Source of the DNA: DAIDHZ01 sp035480255
GTDB taxonomy: Bacteria; Chlamydiota; Chlamydiia; Chlamydiales; SM23-39
NCBI GenBank assembly: GCA_964630875.1
Contig: CAZVXF010000032.1
Location: 1 to 12,508, forward strand
DNA length: 12,508 nt
Reading direction: 5' to 3'
Below, piece after piece: positions 6,477 to 12,508 of this stretch. The notes beneath the pieces were generated by a model, which was not told the DNA's origin, did not search any database, and saw nothing but the letters and a program-made list of their open reading frames with translations. The stretch's first letter is position 1. Every line of letters begins with the position of its first letter. Made by a program: the position numbers and the translations under genes.

Positions 6477-9287
6477 CTAGCTAGATGTTGCGGCAGCAAG
6501 TTTACGAGTAGGTGTTGGCCTTTGGGCTTGCGGAGGCACCAATTCAAAGCGGAACAGATCTTGTGTGATCTCTTTGCGCAAATGATCAAAAAATAGTTCA
6601 AAGAGCTTGAAGGATTCATGTTTGAATTCAAGAAGCGGATCTTTTTGACCTACGGTACGCATTTGAATATCTGAGCGTAAGTGATCAATTGCAAGAAGAT
6701 GTTCCTGCCAAAGTTGATCGATTTTGCGAATCATCATATTGCGGACAACTTCAAAGAAGATATTTTCAATCTTCTTATCATCAGAAAGATCAGTTCTGAA
6801 GGATCGAAGAGCCTCTTTCTGGATATTTAGCTTCTGATGGAAAGCAGCGATGACTTTTTCACCCAATTGCTTTTTGAAATCAGGGCTTTCGAAATCGTTC
6901 ATTTCAAAATTCACTGGGAATAAAGAGAGAAGTGCTTGTCGATATTCTTCCACATTGGCCGCTTCCATATGAGCTGCAACGGAAGCTAAAAGATCTTCGG
7001 CTATGTGCAAAGAATTTTCAGTAAAGAGAACATCATTTCTGAAAGCGTACACTTCTTTTCTTTGCTTGTTCATCACGTCATCATATTCTAGCGTATGCTT
7101 TCGCATTGTGTAATTTCTTTGCTCGATCCTCTTTTGTGCAGTTTCAATCGATTTATTGAGAATCTTTGCAGAAATGGGCTCTCCTTCTGGGGGTCTGTAA
7201 CGTTGAAGCAAGGAAGTCATGCGAGGAGAAGCAAACAAACGCATCAGTTGGTCTTCAAAAGAGACATAGAATTTGGAGGTTCCTGGATCTCCGAGTCTTC
7301 CGCAGCGGCCACGTAATTGGCGATCAATGCGTCGAGAGCTATGTCTTGTGGTTCCTATAACCAGTAAACCACCAAGCTCTTTGACGCCCTCTTTTAGCTT
7401 AATATCGGTTCCACGACCTGCCATGTTCGTCGCGAGAGTAATCGCGCCAATTTTGCCTGCATCAGCGATGATTTCAGCTTCTTTTGCATGGTTTTTCGCA
7501 TTGAGAATTGTGTGTTCGAGCTTATTCTGCTTTAGAATGCGGGAGAGCTTTTCCGAAACCTCAACAGACTCTGTACCAATGAGGATGGGGCGGCCTTTCT
7601 CATGACACGCTTTGATCTCTTTTACGATCGCGTTATATTTTTCTCTTTCTGTCATGTAAATTTCATCATCGGTGTCCACTCTTTGACAGGAGCGATGTGT
7701 TGGAATTTCCATGACTTCAAGTTTATAAATCTCTTTAAACTCATTGGCCTCTGTCATTGCAGTTCCGGTCATCCCAGAAAGACGATGATATAAGCGGAAG
7801 TAGTTCTGCAATGTGATGGTTGCATACGTTTGCGTTTCGCCTTGGATTTCTACTTCTTCTTTCGCTTCTATCGCTTGATGAAGGCCATCGGAGAATCTTC
7901 GTCCTGGCTGCGGTCTGCCTGTATTTTCATCGATAATGACAATCTTATTTTCATGGACGATGTAATCAATGTCTTTTTCCATGAGAAGATGTGCACGAAG
8001 CATTTGTCTTAAGTTATGTGCACGCTCTTTGCGCTTCGCATCTTCTTCACGAAGGCGGATTTTCTCCTGCATTTTCTCATTGTCAGAAAGGTTGCTATTT
8101 TGCTCGATGACATGATACTCATATCCGAGGTCAAGCATTGTAAAGTCATCCGCAGAGCCATCTTTAAACTCGCTCCATAGCTGAATGCCTCGATCAGTGA
8201 GTTCATATTCGTTATTTTTCTCATCGACAATCATGTAAAGTTCAGAGAGAATTTCATGCTTTTCTTCTTTGTTTTGATCGCCAAAGTAGTAAGTTTCCCA
8301 CTTGTCAATTTCAGCTCGTAAATCTGGATTTTCTTTGATTCTCATGACAAGCTTATTGCAAGGAGTCCCTTTGCTCACAAGCCATACCTTTTTGAAGATC
8401 TCTTGATGCTCTTTTGTGATCTTTGGAGATTCTACGAGAAGATTTGCAGCCTCGAGAGCTTTTTTTGCATCGGATGCAAGACGGTTGCAAAGATCGCGTT
8501 GCATACGAACAAGATGAGACACCCCTTCTTGGAGAGTGTTGTACATTTGTCTGCTTTCGTTGACAGGGCCTGAAATGATCAATGGAGTTCTTGCTTCGTC
8601 GATGAGAATGGAGTCAATTTCATCGACCATTGCAAAATAATGCCCGCGCTGGACTTGCTCTTGTTTTTGCATCGCCATCGAATTGTCGCGAAGATAGTCA
8701 AATCCAAATTCAGAAGCCGTTCCATAGACAATGTCTGAAGCGTAGACCTCTTTTCGTTGATGCATTGGAACATCGTTTGTCAAATAAGCAACTTTTAAGC
8801 CTAAATAACGGAAAATCGTACCGATCCACTCACAGTCTCTTTTTGCGAGATAATCGTTCACAGTCACTAAATGAACAGGCTTTCCAGTAATTGCATGGAG
8901 GTAGAGGGGCATTGAGGCGGTGAGCGTTTTTCCTTCCCCGGTTTGCATTTCAGCAATTGAACCATGGAACATTGCAATGGCACCGACCATTTGCACATCA
9001 TAGGGGATCATATCCCATTTCTGATCATACCCAGAAACGTGGATCTCTGTTCCAACCAGACGGCGACAAGCATTTTTTACAGTCGCAAAAGCCTCAGGGA
9101 GCATACTTTCTAACGACTCGCCACGCGCCAATCTTTCTTTAAATTCTAAAGTTTTCCCTTTAATTTCATTGTCAGATAATTTTTGATATTGCTCTTCAAA
9201 AGAGTTAATTTTAGGGATGAGTCTCCAGTATTTTCTGAGGAGACGCGATTGATAAGTACCAAAAATTTTCTTGAGTAGACCAAACAT
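6477..9287 (-). CDS. secA: Protein translocase subunit SecA
   Basis: ATPase motor that pushes unfolded preproteins through SecYEG. The 936 aa show the full DEAD-type motor. The Q-motif region lies around Gln99, Walker A is TGEGKT (116-121, Lys120), and motif II is DEID (222-225) followed by the SecA hallmark SILIDEARTPLIISG. The second motor half has GTESVEVSE, TNMAGRGTD and motif VI RGRCGRLGD (659-667). The crosslinking and scaffold part includes TGRPQPGRRFSDGLHQAIEA and, near the C-terminus, MIRKIDQLWQEHLLAIDHLR. The region from about 255 to 400 is long and charged, as in SecA proteins with an enlarged variable domain. The C-terminus (VPPQAQRPTPTRK and onward) has no cysteines, so the zinc-binding SecB-contact tail is absent. 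ATG 9287 is preceded by AGGA (9296-9293) at 5 nt. It heads a probable two-gene operon with the unknown gene. Motif VI with Cys and Leu where most bacteria have Ser and Gln resembles chlamydial SecA. Confidence 0.98.
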   Translation of the reverse strand: MFGLLKKIFGTYQSRLLRKYWRLIPKINSFEEQYQKLSDNEIKGKTLEFKERLARGESLESMLPEAFATVKNACRRLVGTEIHVSGYDQKWDMIPYDVQMVGAIAMFHGSIAEMQTGEGKTLTASMPLYLHAITGKPVHLVTVNDYLAKRDCEWIGTIFRYLGLKVAYLTNDVPMHQRKEVYASDIVYGTASEFGFDYLRDNSMAMQKQEQVQRGHYFAMVDEIDSILIDEARTPLIISGPVNESRQMYNTLQEGVSHLVRMQRDLCNRLASDAKKALEAANLLVESPKITKEHQEIFKKVWLVSKGTPCNKLVMRIKENPDLRAEIDKWETYYFGDQNKEEKHEILSELYMIVDEKNNEYELTDRGIQLWSEFKDGSADDFTMLDLGYEYHVIEQNSNLSDNEKMQEKIRLREEDAKRKERAHNLRQMLRAHLLMEKDIDYIVHENKIVIIDENTGRPQPGRRFSDGLHQAIEAKEEVEIQGETQTYATITLQNYFRLYHRLSGMTGTAMTEANEFKEIYKLEVMEIPTHRSCQRVDTDDEIYMTEREKYNAIVKEIKACHEKGRPILIGTESVEVSEKLSRILKQNKLEHTILNAKNHAKEAEIIADAGKIGAITLATNMAGRGTDIKLKEGVKELGGLLVIGTTRHSSRRIDRQLRGRCGRLGDPGTSKFYVSFEDQLMRLFASPRMTSLLQRYRPPEGEPISAKILNKSIETAQKRIEQRNYTMRKHTLEYDDVMNKQRKEVYAFRNDVLFTENSLHIAEDLLASVAAHMEAANVEEYRQALLSLFPVNFEMNDFESPDFKKQLGEKVIAAFHQKLNIQKEALRSFRTDLSDDKKIENIFFEVVRNMMIRKIDQLWQEHLLAIDHLRSDIQMRTVGQKDPLLEFKHESFKLFELFFDHLRKEITQDLFRFELVPPQAQRPTPTRKLAAATSS

Positions 9288-9316
9288 GGAAATCCTATAG
9301 AGCGTTCTTTCACAAC

Positions 9317-9345
9317 ATTTTACTTTATTTTGAGCTTTCCTACAA
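9317..9345 (-). promoter_or_regulatory. Candidate secA promoter
   Basis: On the minus strand TTGTAG (9345-9340), a 17-nt spacer and TAAAAT (9322-9317) form a sigma70-like promoter. The -10 box matches five of six consensus positions, the -35 three of six. Predicted initiation near 9310 would give a leader of about 23 nt containing the AGGA ribosome-binding site of secA. Confidence 0.4.
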
Positions 9346-9354
9346 TTTATATCG

Positions 9355-9369
9355 TTCTTGATTCAAGAA
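9355..9369. promoter_or_regulatory. Perfect palindrome, possible operator
   Basis: TTCTTGATTCAAGAA has two perfect 7-nt arms around a single central T. It lies about 10 nt upstream of the candidate secA -35 box and well ahead of the divergent dehydrogenase promoter, a position suited to a dimeric regulator. It does not match the CIRCE element bound by HrcA. Alternatively it is one end of the possible repeat that follows. No regulator is encoded nearby. Confidence 0.3.
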
Positions 9370-9496
9370 TCGGTTCTGGCTTTGTTGATTTGCGTTAAAT
9401 TTTCTCTTTTCCCTCCTGCACTGCCTCCTTGGAAAGGAATGCTTCCTGCAAACAAAAAATTTGAGTCGCCTCCCTCTCTAGACCTCCTTTAAAGGC
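9370..9496. other. Non-coding CCTCC-rich stretch, possible interspersed repeat
   Basis: Pyrimidine-rich intergenic DNA with four CCTCC motifs (9412-9416, 9424-9428, 9469-9473, 9483-9487), a repeated TCCTGCA (9414-9420 and 9444-9450) and a perfect 10-nt palindrome CCTTTAAAGG (9486-9495) at its right edge. On the minus strand a frame of about 41 codons is open from 9488 to a TGA at 9365-9363, without an ATG. Palindromes at both edges suggest a repeated element, but copy number cannot be judged from one window. Confidence 0.3.
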
Positions 9497-9525
9497 TTGC
9501 TTTTCTCTCTAATTTATGGTATGTT
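9497..9525 (+). promoter_or_regulatory. Candidate promoter for the leucine dehydrogenase gene
   Basis: TTGCTT (9497-9502), a 17-nt spacer and TATGTT (9520-9525), with an extended -10 TG at 9517-9518. Initiation near 9532 would leave a leader of about 22 nt before ATG 9554 and would exclude the start codons further upstream. Confidence 0.4.
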
Positions 9526-9543
9526 TAGCGAGAGAAAAAACAT

Positions 9544-9548
9544 GAGGA
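9544..9548 (+). promoter_or_regulatory. Ribosome binding site that selects ATG 9554
   Basis: GAGGA lies 5 nt before ATG 9554 and is the best Shine-Dalgarno match near this gene's 5' end. It favours 9554 over the in-frame ATGs at 9521 and 9542 and the TTG at 9497, which overlaps the candidate -35 box. Confidence 0.6.
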
Positions 9549-9553
9549 TTTGT

Positions 9554-10690
9554 ATGAGCCAACTTCTGGAATCTAGTTTTAAAAAATCCAAAAAATATCC
9601 AAATCTTCATTTAGAAATCATCCCGATTCCTGACTATGAACAAGTCATTAAAGTCACCGATCCAAGTGTCGGTCTTCATGCTTATATCGCGATCCACAAT
9701 ACGACTCTTGGCGCAGCTCTTGGAGGGGTGCGTATTTTCCCTTACGCAAGCGAAGAGGTAGCTCTCGAAGACGCGCTCCGATTGTCAAAAGGAATGACCT
9801 ATAAATCTGCGATTGCTGGAGTAGGTCTTGGCGGCGGAAAAAGCGTAATCATGGCCGACCCTAAAAAAGATAAGACCCCTGAGCTTTTAATGGCTTTTGG
9901 TGAAGCCGTCGATCTTCTTGGTGGAAGATACATCTGTGCAGAAGATGTGGGATGCAATACAGAAGATGTCAAAACGATTCGACAAGTGACTAAATATGTC
10001 GTGGGTCTTCCTCATGCAAAAAGTAGCGGCGATCCAGGTTTTTTTACGGCTTGGGGCGTATTCCGCGGGATTCAATCTGTTGCTAAAAAATTATTTGGCA
10101 CAGAGGACTTAACAGGTGTAAAAGTGGCTGTTCAAGGTCTTGGAAATGTCGGCCATAATTTGATCAATTATCTTTTCTGGGCAGGAGCAGAACTGATCCT
10201 CTCTGATATCGATCCAGTCGCATTGCAAAAATTTGCAAAGAAATATGGCGCTAAAACAGTCCCTTCCGATCAGATTCTAAGCGTTGAATGTGATATCCTC
10301 GCTCCTTGTGCGATGGGTGGCATTCTCAATGAAAACACGATTCCTAAACTGCGATGCAAGGGGATTGCTGGTGGCGCAAATAACCAGCTTCTTCGCGATT
10401 CAGATGGAGAAGCTCTTCGTGCGCGCGGCATTCTTTATGCCCCAGATTTTGTTATTAACGCAGGAGGCCTCTTAAACGTAGCAGCTGAACTTGAAGAAGA
10501 AGGCTATTCTCCAGTGAGCTCGCGCAACCAGTGTCATAGAATCTATGATACACTGTTATCCATCTATGAAATTGCAGAGAAAAATAAGGAATCGACGAAT
10601 AAAGCGGCGATTTCACTCGGCGATTATCGCATTCAATTCGGTGTTGGGAAGAGAGCAAGACCGCTGATATTCCACCACACTGTTGGATAG
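9554..10690 (+). CDS. ldh: Leucine dehydrogenase (Glu/Leu/Phe/Val dehydrogenase family)
   Basis: Predicted cytosolic NAD-dependent amino-acid dehydrogenase that interconverts L-leucine (and probably valine and isoleucine) with the 2-oxo acid, ammonia and NADH. From ATG 9554 (378 aa) the catalytic residues line up with Bacillus leucine dehydrogenase: Lys84 in GMTYKS, Lys96 in GGGKS and Asp131 in CAEDVG. Their spacings (12 and 35 residues) equal those of Lys68, Lys80 and Asp115 in that enzyme. SGDPGFFTAWGV follows, then the Rossmann motif GLGNVG (195-200) with acidic Asp218 after the second strand, as expected for NAD. APDFVINAGGLLNVAAELE is the usual C-terminal signature. The last 25 residues are divergent, but the length is normal. 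A 55-nt gap with its own promoter separates it from argS, so it is probably monocistronic. Leucine versus a related branched-chain or phenylalanine substrate cannot be settled by eye. Confidence 0.93.
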   Translation: MSQLLESSFKKSKKYPNLHLEIIPIPDYEQVIKVTDPSVGLHAYIAIHNTTLGAALGGVRIFPYASEEVALEDALRLSKGMTYKSAIAGVGLGGGKSVIMADPKKDKTPELLMAFGEAVDLLGGRYICAEDVGCNTEDVKTIRQVTKYVVGLPHAKSSGDPGFFTAWGVFRGIQSVAKKLFGTEDLTGVKVAVQGLGNVGHNLINYLFWAGAELILSDIDPVALQKFAKKYGAKTVPSDQILSVECDILAPCAMGGILNENTIPKLRCKGIAGGANNQLLRDSDGEALRARGILYAPDFVINAGGLLNVAAELEEEGYSPVSSRNQCHRIYDTLLSIYEIAEKNKESTNKAAISLGDYRIQFGVGKRARPLIFHHTVG

Positions 10691-10707
10691 GCAGAGGGTG
10701 TCCTCAG

Positions 10708-10736
10708 TTGTAACAAACGCCTTCTCATGAGATAAT
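10708..10736 (+). promoter_or_regulatory. Candidate argS promoter
   Basis: TTGTAA (10708-10713), exactly 17 nt, then GATAAT (10731-10736); the boxes match four and five of six consensus positions. It sits in the 55-nt gap after the dehydrogenase stop. Initiation about 7 nt downstream (near 10743) would leave only a few bases before ATG 10746, giving an almost leaderless mRNA. Confidence 0.45.
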
Positions 10737-10745
10737 AGGCTCATT

Positions 10746-12455
10746 ATGCAATCGCTCCTTACGTTTCTTCAAAAACAGCTCTCTTGCGCAATCCATCATC
10801 TCATCTCTGGCGAGCAGGCAGATATTGTTCCTTGCGAAAAAGAAGAATTTGGTCACTATCAATGCAATAGTGCTCTACGCCTCTCAAAACCTTTGAAAAA
10901 AAATCCTCGCCAAGTTGCCCAAGAAATCATTGATCATCTCGAAGATAGGCACATTTTTTCCAAAATTGAGATTGCGGGACCTGGATTTATTAATTTCACT
11001 TTTTCTCCAGAATTTTTATCTGTCCAATTACAAGAACAGTTTAAGGATCCTCTCCTCGGAGCAACACCCCCCTCGCACAAAGCAAAAATGATTGTGGAGT
11101 TCTCTTCTCCCAATGTTGCAAAGGAGCTTCATGTAGGTCATCTCCGTTCTACAATCATCGGTGATTGCTTAGCGCGCCTATTTGAATTTTTTGGTTATGA
11201 TGTTCTGCGTCTCAATCACATTGGTGATTGGGGAACGCAATTCGGAATGCTAATTGCTTATATGAAAGCGGAAGTGCCCGAAGTTCTTCGAGGTGAAAAA
11301 AAGACCGATCTTGCACAACTCATGACGTGGTACAAAGCCTCTAAGAAACGATTCGACGAAGATCCTGCCTTCAAAAAGAACGCACAATTTGAGGTCGTTC
11401 GTCTTCAATCGGGTGAAAAAGATGCCCTTGATGCATGGAAGTTGATTTGCGATATATCGCGCATTGGCTATCAGGAAATTTACGAGCTTCTCGATATCAA
11501 AATTACAGAACGCGGAGAGTCTTTTTATAATCCATATCTGAAATCGGTTGTCGATGAACTCGATGCAAAAGGGCTCATTCAAATCTCTGATGGAGCAAAG
11601 TGTATCTTTTTAGAAGGGTTTAAGAATCGTGACGGCGATCCATTGCCTCTGATCGTCCAAAAATCGGATGGCGGCTACAACTATGACACAACAGATCTTG
11701 CAGCGATTCGGTATCGGATTTTTGTCGACAAAGCAGAAAGAATTATCTATGTAACCGATGTTGGCCAATCGCTTCATTTTCAAATGCTTTTTCAGGCAGC
11801 AGAACTTGCAGGATGGCTTGATCCTTCAAAAACACGTGTTGATCACGTGGGTTTTGGTCTAGTTCTAGGGCTCGACGGCAAAAAGTTTAAAACTCGCTCA
11901 GGTGATACAGAGAAACTGATCGATCTTCTCACCGAGGCGGTCGATCATGCCCGGAATTTACTCAAAGAACGAAATACGGAACCATCTGAGATAGAGCGAC
12001 TTGCAAAAATACTGGGAATTGGCGCTGTTAAGTACGCAGATTTAGCCTCGAACCGCACAAAGGACTATACCTTCAGTTATGAAAGAATGCTCCGTTTTGA
12101 AGGCAATACAGCTGTATTCTTGCTCTATTCTTATGTGCGTATCCAAGGAATCAAGCGTAAGGTCGGGAAAAAGACGTTAGAAGCGATTCGGCTTGAGCAT
12201 CCTTCAGAAATGGCCTTAGGATTGCATTTAAGACGGTTTGGTGAGGTTCTAGACTATATGAGACGAGAACTATTGCCAAACCATCTGACCGAATATTTAT
12301 ATGTTCTTGCCGAGAAATTCAACGCTTTCTTTAGAGATTGTCGAGTCGAAGGGTCTCCTGAAGAGGGGTCTCGTCTTGCGCTTTGCGAATTGACTTCGCG
12401 CATATTCAAGCAAGGTCTTCAGATATTGGGCCTTGAAACCGTCGATCGCATGTAG
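10746..12455 (+). CDS. argS: Arginyl-tRNA synthetase
   Basis: Class I aminoacyl-tRNA synthetase that charges tRNA-Arg with arginine in the cytoplasm. Over 569 aa it shows the ArgRS N-terminal additional domain (about 1-105, with EFGHYQCNSAL and AGPGFINF). The catalytic Rossmann domain has SSPNVAKELHVGHLRST, its HIGH motif being HVGH at 129-132, followed by NHIGDWGTQFGML. The KMSKS site is degenerate as in most ArgRS, reading KKFKTRSG at 379-386 in GLDGKKFKTRSGD. A helical anticodon-binding (DALR) domain begins with VKYADLASNRTKDYTFS and ends in LGLETVDRM, close to the usual ArgRS terminus, so the gene appears full length. The only SD-like sequence is a weak TAGG just upstream of ATG 10746. 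Immediately after the TAG stop the sequence changes to what looks like a mobile-element end. Confidence 0.98.
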   Translation: MQSLLTFLQKQLSCAIHHLISGEQADIVPCEKEEFGHYQCNSALRLSKPLKKNPRQVAQEIIDHLEDRHIFSKIEIAGPGFINFTFSPEFLSVQLQEQFKDPLLGATPPSHKAKMIVEFSSPNVAKELHVGHLRSTIIGDCLARLFEFFGYDVLRLNHIGDWGTQFGMLIAYMKAEVPEVLRGEKKTDLAQLMTWYKASKKRFDEDPAFKKNAQFEVVRLQSGEKDALDAWKLICDISRIGYQEIYELLDIKITERGESFYNPYLKSVVDELDAKGLIQISDGAKCIFLEGFKNRDGDPLPLIVQKSDGGYNYDTTDLAAIRYRIFVDKAERIIYVTDVGQSLHFQMLFQAAELAGWLDPSKTRVDHVGFGLVLGLDGKKFKTRSGDTEKLIDLLTEAVDHARNLLKERNTEPSEIERLAKILGIGAVKYADLASNRTKDYTFSYERMLRFEGNTAVFLLYSYVRIQGIKRKVGKKTLEAIRLEHPSEMALGLHLRRFGEVLDYMRRELLPNHLTEYLYVLAEKFNAFFRDCRVEGSPEEGSRLALCELTSRIFKQGLQILGLETVDRM

Positions 12456-12508
12456 TGACTGCTCCCTCGCCTAAAGGCGAAGGCTTCTAGGGATTGCTCC
12501 CAGGCCAT
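12456..12508 (-). mobile_element. Probable right end of an IS200/IS605-type (TnpB-associated) element, cut by the window edge
   Basis: Read on the minus strand, a short hairpin GGGA-GCAA-TCCC (12501-12490, GNRA-type loop) is followed by CTAGAAG and a second hairpin: CCTTCGCC (12483-12476), loop TTTA, GGCGAGGG (12471-12464), then GCAGTCA. This order of two stems around a TAGAAGC-like linker, ending in a short tail, resembles the right ends of IS605-family elements, where it also forms the scaffold of the TnpB omega RNA. The long stem pairs fully only as minus-strand RNA through one G-U pair; on the plus strand it would be a C-A mismatch. The minus strand also has an open frame from the window edge to a TGA at 12421-12419, reading SLEAFAFRRGSSHY, reminiscent of read-through tnpB 3' ends. 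If correct, the element body and any tnpB lie beyond 12508. Boundary and family are inferred from memory of such ends. Confidence 0.5.

Noticed and set aside
9363..9488. Minus-strand open frame of about 41 codons between secA and the dehydrogenase gene
   Set aside because: It has no ATG; the only start-like codon is TTG 9455 with GGAGG 13 nt away. It ends inside the palindrome. Kept only as a hint of a repeat, not as a gene.
9497..9553. Upstream TTG/ATG starts for the dehydrogenase (9497, 9521, 9542)
   Set aside because: They overlap the predicted promoter or lack the good GAGGA site that precedes ATG 9554, and homologues normally start close to 9554.
12464..12483. Hairpin after argS as its rho-independent terminator
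   Set aside because: No T run follows on the plus strand, and the stem pairs better as minus-strand RNA, so a mobile-element end is the better reading.

Overview
The window looks like chromosome of a bacterium of the phylum Chlamydiae, most likely one of the amoeba-associated 'environmental' chlamydiae rather than a Chlamydia species. The main clue is SecA: its helicase motif VI reads RGRCGRLGD, and it has no C-terminal zinc-binding tail, as I recall for chlamydial SecA. A leucine-type dehydrogenase, a PBP5/6-type carboxypeptidase, moderately AT-rich DNA and a large multi-gene exporter fit too. This placement is inference from protein features and has not been tested by database search.

Layout. 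(1) 145-1296 (+): a secreted D-Ala-D-Ala carboxypeptidase, followed by a non-coding gap with an imperfect hairpin. (2) 1516-5798 (+): a tight four-gene operon for a complete tripartite ABC exporter, in the order periplasmic adaptor, outer-membrane factor lipoprotein, FtsX/MacB-like permease, ATPase. Every junction overlaps, by 23, 1 and 1 nt. (3) 9287-5773 (-): secA, then a small gene of unknown function. The unknown protein has an N-terminal hydrophobic segment and an internally duplicated module with paired cysteines. Its 3' end overlaps the 3' end of the ATPase gene tail to tail. (4) 9288-9553: a divergent intergenic region with a candidate secA promoter, a perfect 15-nt palindrome, a CCTCC-rich stretch that may be an interspersed repeat, and a candidate promoter for the next gene. 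(5) 9554-10690 (+): leucine (Glu/Leu/Phe/Val family) dehydrogenase. (6) 10746-12455 (+): arginyl-tRNA synthetase with a good promoter in the short gap before it. (7) 12456-12508: immediately after the argS stop, sequence that on the minus strand resembles the right end of an IS200/IS605-type (TnpB/omega-RNA) element and runs out of the window.

How the genes fit together: the first two blocks concern the cell envelope (peptidoglycan trimming; export from the inner-membrane side across the outer membrane), secA drives general Sec export, and the dehydrogenase and ArgRS are metabolic and translational housekeeping genes. The less ordinary items are the self-contained exporter cassette, the duplicated unknown protein behind secA, and the mobile-element end abutting argS.
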